In this document: piece by piece, positions 11,402 to 23,600 of the stretch
Layout: every line of letters begins with the position of its first letter
How positions within the stretch are numbered: position 1 is the stretch's first letter
DNA from: Planococcus citri
Lineage: Eukaryota; Arthropoda; Insecta; Hemiptera; Pseudococcidae
Direction: 5' to 3'
NCBI RefSeq assembly: GCF_950023065.1
Contig: NC_088680.1
Coordinates: 24,230,559-24,294,558 of the forward strand
DNA length: 64,000 nucleotides
Made by a program: the position numbers and the translations under genes
The notes under the pieces: generated by a model
Told to the model about the DNA's origin: nothing
The model's database searches: none
What the model saw: the letters and a program-made list of their open reading frames with translations, nothing else

Positions 11402-11672
11402 TCGTCGTCGTCATCGTGGTTCCTTATGCTTTACAGGACATTGGAAATCGCATTTTTGTGGTACCCTAACAGGGTGAGGCGAATGCCTATGCCACTGCGA
11501 TTATTCGAGGGAATCGACGTTGTTTTGAGCTTTCACGTAGTAGTTTCCCGTTGCTTTCTACGCTATCTACAAAGTAGCTCATACATCACTAGCCGGGTTT
11601 TTACAACCCTGAGTTCTGAATCATCACTACCTATAGCTGCTCAAACCAGTTACAGCTTTTTGATACCGGCTT
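11402..11672 (-). mobile_element. 5'-truncated SINE copy (same family as 52465-52913)
   Basis: On the minus strand this is a diverged copy of the 3' two thirds of the SINE at 52465-52913. Shared phrases, read on the minus strand, include GGTATCAAAAAGCTGTAACT, TGAGCA(G/A)CTATAGGTAG, TAGCGTAGAAAGCAA and CCTCACCCTGTTAGGGTACC. It ends in a GACGAC-rich tail where the other copy has ACAACAACA. The tRNA-like head is missing. Confidence 0.75.
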
Positions 11673-11859
11673 CAGTATAAAGAGTTTAATGTTCAACTAT
11701 ACTGAATATGGACTTTCTGTCTGAACTTCTCAGAGATGGCCTCTGTGTCAATGCAGCGTTTGCTTTCAGTATGAGCAATGGCCACCTAAGTGTGTAAGAG
11801 AAAATGATTTTTGGAAAAAAATTCAATTTTGAAACTAAAATTCAACAATTTTGTGTAGC

Positions 11860-12085
11860 TGGAGGTCGACGTAAATTTTGATGACAATGTCGATCCATCC
11901 ACATCCATCACATTTGAATCCCACATGTTGATGTAAATTTCGACCCTGTGTCGAGCCAATTGTCGACATAAATGCAGATCAACATTGGTCGACAATTATA
12001 TCAACAATTGAGACACAGAGTCGAAATTCACATAGACATGCGGCATCCAAAAGTGATGGATGTGGATGGGTCAACATTCACATTG
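11860..12085. repeat. Imperfect long hairpin around GTCGAC motifs
   Basis: A roughly 90-base arm is followed by its diverged reverse complement. GTCGATCCATCCACATCCAT (left, about 11889) pairs with ATGGATGTGGATGGGTCAAC (right, about 12056), and AAATTTCGACCCTGTGTCGA pairs with GACACAGAGTCGAAATTCAC, meeting at a central GTCGAC region near 11965-11990. Outer TIR ends and target duplications were not resolved. It is probably a MITE. Confidence 0.55.
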
Positions 12086-12551
12086 AAATTAGCATGGTCA
12101 TTGTTGTACGGGAGGTGCTTCTTGTAATACATTTCTGTCGACGTTGTCTATTATTGGGGACACCCGCAAAAGAGGCAGAAAAGGCATACAGTGTTAAGGG
12201 TAAGTGATTATCCTGTCCTCAATTAAAGTTATACTATTTCATTATTTCATCGCTAATTAATAGAAACTAAGCTTGCACTCATCATTATTATTAAAATTAT
12301 TCTAATTAATAACGCGAGTTGTAAGGTAGAAGCCAGAGCTTGTATCTATTATAAAATAATCTTAGAATTATTTTATACTCAATAAACCCTTAATGTGTAT
12401 TTTTTTATTATTCTTTAATATCAGTAAATCACATAACTAACACTTGGTGTGTCAAATGTGTGTATTGATTTGGTAATTTAGAATGATTAATGTGAAGAGT
12501 AGATGGTATTGATTAAAACCTCTCCTACGATTTGAGCTATCCACGGCAAGG

Positions 12552-12921
12552 TAATTGAGGAGCTGCAAATCAAAACGCTGTGTCCATTTTGCAAAATTTT
12601 CAGAAATGAGGAAAAACTGTTGGGGGTTGGGGGAGTTGAAGAGGGTCAAATGTGGTATCAGAGGAAATAGGAAGTCAGCATGACCTCAAAACATGAAAGT
12701 GCCCAAATTTTTGAGAACTGGGAGGAACGTGGGAAGGGGGAGAAAAATTTATACTGCGTTTTGATCTGAAAAAAGACAGTTACTTAGTGTAGTTATTGCG
12801 TTTTGAAGCAAAACTGTTGATTTTTACTGCGTTTTGACGCAAATCTCAACTTTAACTCGGATTTTCATTTTTCAAAAAATGGACTTACGGCGCGGCGTTT
12901 TGATTTGCAGCTCCTCAATTA
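12552..12921. mobile_element. MITE with TA target duplication
   Basis: A 366-base element (12554-12919) flanked by TA on both sides. Terminal inverted repeats read ATTGAGGAGCTGCAAATC on the left, continuing AAAACGC, and match the reverse complement of the right end over about 25 bases. The interior has three TGCGTTTTGA words. TA duplications point to the Tc1/mariner superfamily. No transposase is present. Confidence 0.75.
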
Positions 12922-12929
12922 TTCCTTCC

Positions 12930-15900
12930 CCAAGGAATAATTTATTGACTCAACTACGTAAATAGGAAGTATGATAATTTCTCTCTATCCCAATTATGTC
13001 TAATCTCACTCTATCAAAATGTGAAAAATTGAAATATTTTCACGAAATTTTCCAAAAAATTTCTCATAGGGAACCCTGTGAACTCGCACACTTTCCAATT
13101 TGAACGAAATCAAGCCAATTAAAAACACCCCCCCTCCCCACCAAAAAAAGCTAAATCGAAAAAGAATGCTCTAAAATCTTTGTAACCAAACTTTTAAGTC
13201 CTAAACTTAAGTTATTTTTGGATTTTTAGTGAATTTTTGAAAATTAAAAAAATTCAAAAAAACTATTTCTAAGGCAATTTTCAAGTTTTTTTCATGAAAC
13301 ATAATACATTTTTTTCAGCAAATTGAACCAATGTTTATGATTTCTTTAATTTGACTCATCCCTAGCTTTGGGAACTTTTTGGATCTCCAACAAATTTTTC
13401 AGTTTTCTCCAGAAACTTCAAATCATTTTGGAAAGGCCAAAAGTGAACTTCAGGACACTGATGACTTTGGTTGGTGCTCATTTGGCGTCCTCTCAGCCAA
13501 TTTTTGGTGGTTATTGCAAAATTCCAAAAATTTCAGTTTAAAAGACAGTGAATTTTTAACCAATTTGTAAATTCCAAAAAAAATGAAAAAAAAAATCAAA
13601 TTTTCAAAGGAGGTACCTAACGAACGGGGTTTTCTGCAAGATATCGTGTGGATTGCTCTCAAAACAGGTTTTTTGTATTTTTAAAATTTTCAAAAATTCG
13701 AAAAATGAACTGCTATTCAATGGACTCCCTTCTTACAGAAATCAACATGTAACGTCAATTTTTTTCAATTTTTACCTTCTTTCAAGTGACATTTGCTTAG
13801 GATGAGAGTTGGTCATCTTGAGTCGTTCTAGAATCCCCAGTTGAACATTCACAATTTTTTGTTCGTTTTTTTTTTTAAATTACAAAATTACACCTTTGAA
13901 CTTTTCCTTTGCAGACTGAAGATTAGGCAAAGACCCCTGGACTGGACCTGGGTAAATTATTGGGTAAGATGCTGCATAATTACACATGAATGGAAGGCTT
14001 CACCTCACCTCATCAGCATTGAACACACTGTTGTAGTATGTAGATGTACCTACTTACGTTAGTCTCAATAAGCGAAGTAGGCACTTAATTTGAAAATTCA
14101 AAATGGCTGTGTAAAAATGACTCAATAAACGTGTACCCTACACGAATAAAAACTCTTCCTTGCCACGAGACCATTGCAAAATATCCCCCAAACAATATTT
14201 TGCGTCGCGTCGTGCAAAACAAGTAGGTACATAAGTAACTAGGCTGTAAAGCCACACAGCGAAATTCCCTGCGAGTCTAAAAGGAAACAATAAGTGGTGG
14301 AAATTCGACAAAAATATATACACCGGGGAAGACTTCCTGAAGATGAGACGTGAGAGGGCCAGGGGACCAACAGTGAACAGAGAGGGAAATTTAACGTCGC
14401 GTCTTCCAACATACGTGAACCGGAACGCCAACCTAACAATAAAAATGATTTATTCGCTTAATTTTCGCAAAATTTATTTTTTTCCGCGAAAATGCTTTTG
14501 TAACGCAATTTGTGGCATCCAAGAGACTTTCACGCGCTAGTTTTACACATCCGAGTGGAAAATTTTTTTCTTACTTTGGATTCACTTATTTTGTACTATT
14601 TAATTTGGTGAATCGAGCTAACAAAACTCTGAGACCATTTTTTTCACTTTTTTACAATTAAATTTGAAATCTTATTTTTTTTATCTCAACTTTGTTTTAT
14701 ACTCGTATTATTAACGTACAAGTGGGTAATTTTCTCGTGTCTGAAGGGAACGTCGTCGTGTTATTTTAATTTCGTCGCGACGAGAATCGAGATTTTTTCA
14801 TCGTTCAAAACGGTTTTGTTAACAACAAGATGAGATTGAATTACAAGTTGAAAGAATTGTCGTCTCTTTTTTTTCTGGTCTGTGGCAAGTTCAAGGCCAA
14901 CGTGGAAATTGAAATGATTTTTTACGTTTTTTTCCTCGCCGAAGTGGATTTTTTATACACAATGGGCTGAATTTGAAAAGAATCATTGTTGATATTACAT
15001 CATATTTATAGGGATGAATTCGAGGTGAATTCCTGTACAAAAAATGCAGTCTGACTCAGACGTATTTTAAATTGAATCATTATTTGGATAGTTTTTCAGA
15101 ATGAACCAAGTTGGCACGTGTTTTTTTCTCTTCTTATAGATTGAAATATACTTTAAATTCTTAATATTCGATTTATTCTTCAATTAATTTTAAAATACAG
15201 TCAATATTTCAATTTAACGATGAAGTAATTTACAGAAGAGGAGCATTTTTTTGTAAAAAAAATTCTATCCAAATGCCAACACGAAGCCTATTGATTTGAA
15301 ATCTTCTGATGAATCGACTTTATCGAATGAACACATCGTCTGAAAACGTAGACCAAAATAGAACGAATTACTCTCGAACCTCGTACGTAATATAGAGCCA
15401 ATTTCTCGTTCACATCTGCTCATTCTTATTTTTTTTCAAAATGACGAAAAAAAACGCCAGTCTAAAGCTTACATCGCAAAACGAGCTTTATTCAACAAAG
15501 AATGCGGAGAAAAATATACGCAGGAAAAAAAACGAAATCTCGTAATATCGTCTGGTGGTTTGAAAATGCGCCGCATTCGCGCCAGATTTGTCCCCTTCGT
15601 ACAATATGATTTAATTACACGATTCAAACAGTTCATTTTGGTTATTGCAACTCGTTGCATTCGAACATCGAACCGACGACGAACCCCTAAAATAAACCGA
15701 ATATTTTTTTTCGTCGACGAGTCTCGTCTTCATCAAGGTTTTTTTTTCGGCGCGTCGACATGGAAATTTGCATACCTATGTGGAATGTGTGTACGGAGAG
15801 AAGAAACTTATACCGAGGTTTTTCTATTTTACGTCGAATTTATGTAAATTTTTGTCTTATCTGTTTTGGAATGAAATCTCATTTCATACATGGGTATTTG

Positions 15901-16120
15901 TTGAGTGAACGGCTGCCCCCGTATAACGTCAGATGAGGTGTGGTGGTTGGTGGTATCGGTAGCCAGCGTACATGGAATCGATATCGCGCCGAAATAATAA
16001 GTAATATTCGCCAAATCAAGTCGGAATTTTTTATCTGCACGGAAACACGATTGCATATTAGAGGGTGTACGTGGATGTATTGGAATTGTATGGTGCGTAG
16101 GCGTTCAGACATGTGTACAG
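12930..16120. other. No gene recognised
   Basis: 12930-14050 is AT-rich with a diverged piece of dispersed repeat at about 13360-13700. From about 14060 to 16120 the composition changes to a more balanced, CpG-containing sequence with many short open frames but no recognisable protein. It may be old intronic or intergenic DNA. A motif ACAGGGTGACCAGAAAGT at about 16118 resembles a transposon end but has no partner in the window. Confidence 0.45.
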
Positions 16121-16319
16121 GGTGACCAGAAAGTTGTGAAGAGATTTTTGGACGGAAAGTAATCGCGAAGGACTTATTTGCGAATAATTTTCCAGTCATC
16201 TTCCTAAATTACCAGTAGGCAATTCACCAAAAATACCCAGAAAATTTACCAAAAATTATGACCAATTTTACCTGAAAGTAACCAACCAAAAGTTACTACT
16301 TACATGTATAATTCTCCTA

Positions 16320-17039
16320 AAAAAAGGTCAAAAACTCACTTGTTGACTTCTAGTGAATCTGTCACCAAGCAGTCACCAGGATTCACCCAGGTGAAACCAA
16401 ACATTCAAAAAAAATGTCAAAGGCTCTGAGGACATTCTGTTGATTTTTTTACCAACAATTCGCCACGACAAAGGCAAAAACCCTACTGGATGACTTCTGG
16501 TGATTCTGTCACCAGAATTCACCTTCTGGTGAACCTGTCACCAGTATCCACCAAGGAGTCACCAGACAGTCAAACAACATTTTCAAGGGCCATGAGGACA
16601 CTCTGATGATTACTTCACCAACAATTTGCCACAACAAAGGCAAAAAACCCAGTTGGTGACTTCTGGTGAATTCACCTTCTGGTGAACCTGTCACCAGAAT
16701 TCACCTTCTGGTGAATCTGTCACCAGAATCCACCAAGGAGTCACAAGACAGTCAAACAACATTTTCAAGGGCCATGAGGACATTCTGATGATTACTTCAC
16801 CAACAATTCGCCACAACAAAGGCAAAAAACCCACTTGATGACTTTTGGTGAATCTGTCACCAAAATTCACCAGGAAATCACCAGACATTCAAAAAAATTT
16901 CAATGGCCCTGAGGACATTCTGATGATTTCTTCACCAACAATTCACCATGAAACAGACAAAAAACTCACTCGGTGACTTCTGGTTAATCTGTCACCAGAA
17001 TTCACCAGAAAATCACCAGACATAATGAAAATTTCAATG
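16320..17039. repeat. Satellite array, left block (about 135-bp units)
   Basis: Units contain in order CACCAGACATTCAAAAAAAT, TTCAAGGGCC(A/C)TGAGGACAT, TCTGATGATT, TTCACCAACAATTCGCCA, AGGCAAAAAACTCACT and GGTGACTTCTGGTGAATCTG followed by TCACCAGAATTCACC. The landmark GAGGACA falls at about 16428, 16593, 16775 and 16910. The longer spacings contain an extra CACCTTCTGGTGAA duplication. Each unit carries the inverted repeat CTGGTGA-ATCTG-TCACCAG. The array is cut at 17039 by the foldback element and continues at 19812. Confidence 0.8.
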
Positions 17040-19811
17040 TAGTCCAGGAAAAATAGCATTCCATTGAGAAAAGTGAGGTAGAAAGCTGAATTTTGGTGTA
17101 CTGTTCCATTTTTTTGTGCTGAACACGAATCCGATGAGTCCTCGGTCGTCCCTGGTGAGCGTTCTCCCCTATTGTGGATCTAAGCCCCCCAAAACCAGTT
17201 TTTTGCAATTTTCTCCCCCGCATTGCATTTTAGCGAAAAATATGTGGTTAGATAAAAGAATCGACGTCAAATTTCCGATCTAATGATATATCAACTTTCC
17301 TTCTACCCCCAAGGGGGGTGGAGCAGGAACCATTCAAATGTGAGGGGTTTTCTAAAAAACACAAAAGGGCTATCGGCGCATAAGAGGGGTGAAATGTGCC
17401 CCGAGAGCGTTCGGGTTGATATCAGCATTGAGAGTGGGTACCATCGAGAAACTACCCCGTGAAAAATTTCAGATCCACACCACCTCCCATTTTTGCGGAA
17501 CCCCCCTTTTTTGAAATTTCAGTAACACTTTTCTCAGCCCCATTTCAACCGATTTCGAAAATTTTTCTGGAGGTTATGTATATCTTTGATAGGTATCCCC
17601 ACAAAAATTTTCAACCCCCTCCCCTCATATTTACCCCTCAAAATGGCGTTTTTTCCATTTTTTATGCCTATTAACAATCAAGATTGCGAAGTACAATTGT
17701 GTAAACACGTTTTTTGGATGTATTTTTGGCCCCCAAACGTCATATACTATATTAGAAATTTTGGCTTTGGTGCGCCGTGGTGAAAACTTGGAATAATGCA
17801 TCGTAGGGGGGTGGGGGGTGAAATGGGAATTTTGAAAAAAATAACTATCAATGAGTAGGGTATCGTTTTCATATGATTTGATACCGCTGAGCACGAATAT
17901 GACCTCAGATTTTCTGCTACACTCACCTACCCCTCTCCAGAGCCCCTCAACCCCCCTCAATTTTCACGATTTTTGAAATATAGTTATGACATTGGTGTCG
18001 TTTTCATATGATTCGATACCGCTGAGCACGAATACGACCTCAGATTTTCTGCTACACCCACCTACCCCTCTCCAGAGCCCCTCAACCCCCCTCAATTTTC
18101 ACGATTTTTGAAATATAGTTATGACATTGGTGTCGTTTCCATATGATTCGATACCGCTGAGCACGAATATGACCTCAGATTTTCTGCTACACCCACCTAC
18201 CTCTCTCCAGAGCCCTTTCAGCCCCCCTCAATTTTCTCGAATTTTCGAAATAAAGTTATTTTGATGATGTTGGTTTCATTTGCTATGGGAAAATTACATA
18301 GGTTCATTGTTATTGTACATAAAATTTCTCGTTGTTTCTGTATCCATTCCAACACGTTCTGTGAAATAAATACGCCACATATGCTCAGCATACCTATACA
18401 GTCAAGTACACATACAGATTTGTTACGTTTTTTGCGTGGAAAAAAATCAAGGGTAAACCCCCCTCGAGGGGGAGCCATGTGCTGTAGCTTATTCTACGAG
18501 AAATTTTATGTACAATAACAATGAACTTATGTAATTTTCCCATAGCAATGAAACCAACATCATCAAAATAACTTTATTTCGAAAATTCGTGAAAATTGAG
18601 GGGGGCTGAAGGGCTTTGGAGAGGAGTAGGTGGGTGTAGCAGGAAATCTGAGGTCATATTCGTGCTCAGTGGTATCGAATCATATGAAAACGACACCAAT
18701 GTCATCAAAATGACTATATTTCAGAAATCATGAAAATTGAGGGGGGCTGAGGGGCTCTGGAGAGGGGTAGGTGAGTGTAGCAGAAAATCTGAGGTCATAT
18801 TCGTGCTCAGTGGTATCGAATCATATGAAAACGACACCAATGTCATCAAAATAACTATATTTCAAAAATCGTGAAAATTGAGGGGGGCTGAGGCGCTCTG
18901 GAGAGGGGTAGGTGAGTGTAGCAGAAAATCTAAGGTTATATTCGTGCTCAGCGGTATCGAATCATATGAAAACGATACCCTACTCATTGATGGTTATTTT
19001 TTTCAAAATTGCCATTTCACCCCCCACCCCCTACGATGCATTATTCCAAGTTTTCACCACGGCGCACCAAAGCAAAAATTTCTAATATACCTAGTATATG
19101 ATGTTTGGGGGCCAAAAATACATCCAAAAAACGTGTTTACAAAATTGCACTTCGCAATCTTGATTGTTAATAGGCATAAAAAAATGGAAAAAACGCCATT
19201 TTGAGGGGTAAATATGAGGGGAGGGGGTTGAAAATTTTTGTGGGGATACCTATCAAGGATATACATAACCTCCAGAAAAATTTTCGAAATTGGTTGAAAT
19301 GGGGCTGAGAAAAGTGTTACTGAAATTTCAAAAAAGGGGGGTTCCGCGAAAAGGGGAGGTGGTGTGGATCTGAAATTTTTCACGGGGTAGTTTCTCGATG
19401 GTACCCACTCTCAATGCTGATATCAACCCGAACGCTCTCGGGGCACATTTCACCCCTCTTATGCGCCGATAGCCCTTTTGTGTTTTTTAGAAAACCCCTC
19501 ACATTTGAATGGTTCCTGCTCCACCCCCCTTGGGGGTAGAAGGAAAGTTGATATATCATTAGATCGGAAATTTGACGTCGATTCTTTTATCTAACCACAT
19601 ATTTTTCGCTAAAATGCAATGCGGGGGAGAAAATTGCAAAAAACTGGTTTTGGGGGGCTTAGATCCACAATAGGGAAGAACGCTCACCAGGGACGACCGG
19701 GGACTCATCGGATTCGTGTTCAGCACAAAAAAATGGACCAGTATACCAAAATTCAGCTTTCTACCTCACTTTTCCCAATGACCCTTTTTTTCATCTAATT
19801 TTCCTGGACTA
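17040..19811. mobile_element. 2.77 kb foldback element (giant palindrome)
   Basis: The left arm 17040-18332 is repeated as a near-identical reverse complement at 18496-19811, around a 163-base loop. The ends are TAGTCCAGGAAAA and TTTTCCTGGACTA. The flanking satellite reads TTTCAATG on the left and ATGGCCCTGAGG on the right. Intact satellite copies read TTTCAATGGCCCTGAGG, so the insertion made a 3-bp ATG duplication. Each arm contains three direct repeats of about 134 bases (left arm starting near 17861, 17995, 18129) with the words CATATGATTCGATACCGCTG and ACCTCAGATTTTCTGCTACA. Tandem repeats inside long inverted arms are the hallmark of Foldback-type DNA elements. No transposase is visible. 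The short open frames inside, some duplicated in both arms, have no family resemblance. Confidence 0.88.
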
Positions 19812-20330
19812 ATGGCCCTGAGGACATTCTGATGATTTCTTCACCAACAATTCACCATGAAAAAGGCAAAAACCCCACTGGGTGACTTCTTGTGAATCTG
19901 TCACCAAAATTCACGAAGGAGTCACCAGACATTCAAAAAAAATTTCAAGGGCCATGAGGACATTTTGATGATTTCTTCACCAACAATTCGCCATGAAACA
20001 GGCAAAAAACTCACTCGGTGACTTCTGGTGAATCTGTCACCAGAATTCACCATGGAGTCACCAGACATTCAAAAAAAAATTTCAAGAGTCACGAGGACAT
20101 TCTGATGATTTGTTCACCGAAAATTCCCCATAAAAAAGGCAAAAAAAAACTCACAAGGTGACTTCTGGCGAATCTGTTACCAGAAAGTCACCAGGATTCA
20201 CCAAAGAGTCACTAGACATTCAAAAAAATTTCAAAGTCCCTGAGGACATTCTTGTGGAGTATTCACCAAACAATTCGTCATAAAAAAGGCAGTAAGCCAA
20301 CTATTTGTCATAGAAAAGATGATAAACGAC
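19812..20330. repeat. Satellite array, right block (about 135-bp units)
   Basis: This continues the array interrupted at 17039, with GAGGACA landmarks at about 19820, 19955, 20092 and 20241 (spacings 135, 137, 149). Unit vocabulary is the same as in the left block. The first bases repeat the ATG left by the foldback insertion. Confidence 0.8.
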
Positions 20331-20690
20331 TTGGTGACTTCTGGTGAATCAGTCACCAAGAAGTCACCAAAACATAGAAAATTCATATTTGACTGTCTGG
20401 TGACTTCTTGGTGACAGATCCAGCTAGCAGTGAATGTATGTAATCTATTTTGTTCTTGGTGACTTTTGGTGAATCATTCACCAAGAAGTCTCCAAAATGC
20501 GAAAAATTCATATTTGACCGTCAGGTGACTTCTTGGTGACAGATTCACCAAGCAGTGACCATCTGTGATCGATTTCATTCCTGGTGACTTTTGGTGAATC
20601 AGTCTCCAAGATGCTACTAAAACATAGAATGTTCATATCAGACTCTCTAGTGACTTCTTGGTTAATCACCAAGCAGTGACTATATCGCAC
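20331..20690. repeat. Related 124-bp tandem array
   Basis: Three units begin near 20333, 20457 and 20581. Each has TGGTGACTT(C/T)TGGTGAATCA, TCACCAAGAAGTC, AAAATTCATATTTGAC, GACTTCTTGGTGACAGAT and CAAGCAGTGA. The CTGGTGA/TCACCAAG core shows common origin with the 135-bp satellite, but the rest differs, so it is a sibling subfamily. The third unit is decayed. Confidence 0.75.
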
Positions 20691-20699
20691 CTTTGGAAT

Positions 20700-23600
20700 A
20701 ATAATGTTAGATCTCAAAAAATTAAAATTTTACAGGAGAGCGATTTTCTTTTTTTTTTTTAATAACTCGATTCATTATTTTCGTCAACTTATAAAAATGT
20801 AAGTAATCATAATGAATAGCACCTCATTCCAAAGATTGGATATCGTACCTTCATTTAGCACAAGAGTACTTTGAAAAATTAATTCTTAGAGTAATAATAT
20901 TTCAATGTTTGGAAAACATTTTGAGCAAATGACTGTATCCTGCAGTTGAGGTTTTGGCGAATTCGCCAGCAAAGGTGCACTGTAAAATTACATGAATACT
21001 GATTGAAGGAGCATTACTTTTACCCTAACGTAAAATACCCCGTATAATCCATAGACAAAACAAGCACATCTAATTTCATCAGAACGAGCACTAAGCTCGT
21101 CAAATAGAGTCCTCGAATAGTGAAAAAAATACACCCAAAAATGGCTAAATTTTCTCAATCAATTTCATTTAATATTTCTTCCAAAGGGTGAACAAACAAC
21201 ATGAGAAACCATTTACAAAAACCACATCCCATTAAAATCACAAACGATTACCTATACTATACATACAATACCCCAACCAACTGACAAAAATACAACCAAT
21301 CGTTTCCCCAAACCATCGTTGTCAATGTACTGCAGGCGCCAAAAGCTCCCTTTAAGTACCATCTTTCGGACAAAGATACCTCCCCTAAACTCATCGTAGT
21401 AGTAAATTAGCAGTCGTATACGTACAGACGACATACAATCAAAACAAGAGAAATCATTCGTTTCGAATAAAAGAAACGAAAAAGAAAAACAGCCGAGCTG
21501 TCTTATATGTAGTATACGAAAAGTATAAAAATAGGGGAACTCGTATAAAAGAAGACAATTCTCGAATCGTGTGTACTCGTACACCAAAATCACCACGCTA
21601 AATTAAATCGTTAACGCGTCAAATACCTTAATGAGTAAATTAGCGACGCGTAACAAGGTCGATATTTCAAGTCGACGAAACGAACTAGGTACTAGGAAAA
21701 AAAACCATAAAAGAAAACAGGTGAAAAAAAAAGAGGTGAGGAAAAAGGCCACGCGTATAAACTACGATAAAGAGGTAACATGCACCTGACGCTTATTAAG
21801 CTCTTGTTTGATAAATAACGTGCGACTATATTAACACAATGTCGTAGGTGGGTGTAGGATATGCAGCTCTTTTTCGGGCTCGCACTACCACCGTTAACAC
21901 ATTTCTCTCTGATGGTAGTAATTATAATCTGTATAAATTTAACATTACACTCGAAAGCAGCGTAATAATAGAGAAAGAAGGCGAATACGTCAACGTCCGC
22001 GTATCTAATTACATTTATAATGAATTAATCGCATATATACTGTACGTTTCAAATACATTTAGACGTACGTAGACGTACCCAGCAAACGTCGTTGCGTTAA
22101 TTGGCTTATTGGCGAATTTTTACCCGTCATTTTTCCACCATACATAGCGAAGTTATCAACTCCTAGAACCTATGGCTCTGCCTACTCATGCCCTCACGTA
22201 TATGAAGCTAGCAATTTTCCAAGTTACCTTGACCTTTACGAAGGTGTTCTACAAATCAATGGTAAATAATATGGCATATGGTAATCTTAGATGGGTAATC
22301 CTTAAAATAAGCATGAGTCATAGACGAGTCTTTTTACCCACCCTTGATAATACCTATAATACTTTGCTTTAAGCTGCAAATTCTACTTATGAATTTAACC
22401 ACACCTGCATAATAATGTTGGTTACATAATCAAAGTATGAATTTCCTGCATGTATCATATTGGCTGAAAATAATTATGATTTGTGAATGATTCGTTGCAT
22501 TTGACAAAGCACCAGGACAATTGAAACTTGAATAGATGAAAAGAGTAAATTAGTAAACAAAAATTCGTACTTGTCTTTCATTTTTCAGTTCAAGATTCAA
22601 ATATATTAGCTGATTTTTCATATCTATTCTGGAAATCCGGAAGATTAATTAGACTCAAGTTAAATTGTGGGTATCTGGGTATTTAAGCTCTTTCCAACTA
22701 ACAAACTTAGACTGAAGAACTCGATCAATTCAGGGGCAGTAGAAGGAATGAAAAAATAACACATGTCAACTGATATTTAATAAGTAAGTATGAGTATAAC
22801 TAAGAGGATGCTTTTATAATTAGCAGGGAATTTTGTGAGGGTATGGAATACTTCCAAAACCTCCTAAAAAATTTCAAAAATATCAAAAAATTGCCATAAA
22901 AAATGAAAAAATAAAACAATGGGTGGAGAATGAAATTTTACAAAAAAAAGGAGTTATTAAGGAATTTTGTAAAAAGAAAAAAAAAACGACTCTTGTTCGA
23001 CAAATTTTTAAACAAAAAGAGGCCATTTTAAGCAGGAAAGGTGAAAATCAATGCTTTTTGAACGTTTTGGCAAAAAAACATGAATTTCTGAGCAAGTTTT
23101 TGCAAAAATTACCACCATTTGACCATTTTGTCAAAAAACCACTTCCTGAGGATTTTAATGAAAAAACATTACAATTTTTCGTTACCTCACAAAAAATTAA
23201 AACTCTCTGAAAATTTTGACGAAAAACAGGACTTTTTGGTGATTTTTGGCAATCTTGGCAAGATCAGGACTGTTTGACAATTTTACCAAAAATAAATAAA
23301 CTTTTTGGCAATTGTGTCAAAAATGGCACTTCAAGTCTACATTGCCAAACATTGATACTTTTTGACTAAGACAGGTTTTGAAATAAGAAAAAAAAAATCA
23401 AAACTTTATAAGGAAGTTGGGCAAAAAATACGACATTTATTTGGCAATTTTGGCACAAAAATAAGACTTTTTAAACAGATAAGGCAAAAATCAATTCTTT
23501 TTGGATTTTTGGGATGGAGAGAGAGTACAAAAAATTATGGACTTACAACTTTCGAGAATTAGCGTGTCTCCAAAAAGAAGTGACAAAAAAGTCTGACGAT

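Noticed and set aside
13910..13965. Plus-strand exon-like piece with TTTGCAG acceptor and GTAAGATG donor
   Set aside because: The peptide is short and resembles nothing known; flanking sequence is degenerate repeat.
16509..19383. Open frames in the satellite and foldback element, some duplicated in both arms
   Set aside because: The duplication follows from the palindrome and tandem units; no motifs, no start context, no relation to a transposase.
16320..20690. CRISPR-like regular repeats
   Set aside because: Units are tandem without unique spacers, and the DNA is eukaryotic; it is a satellite.
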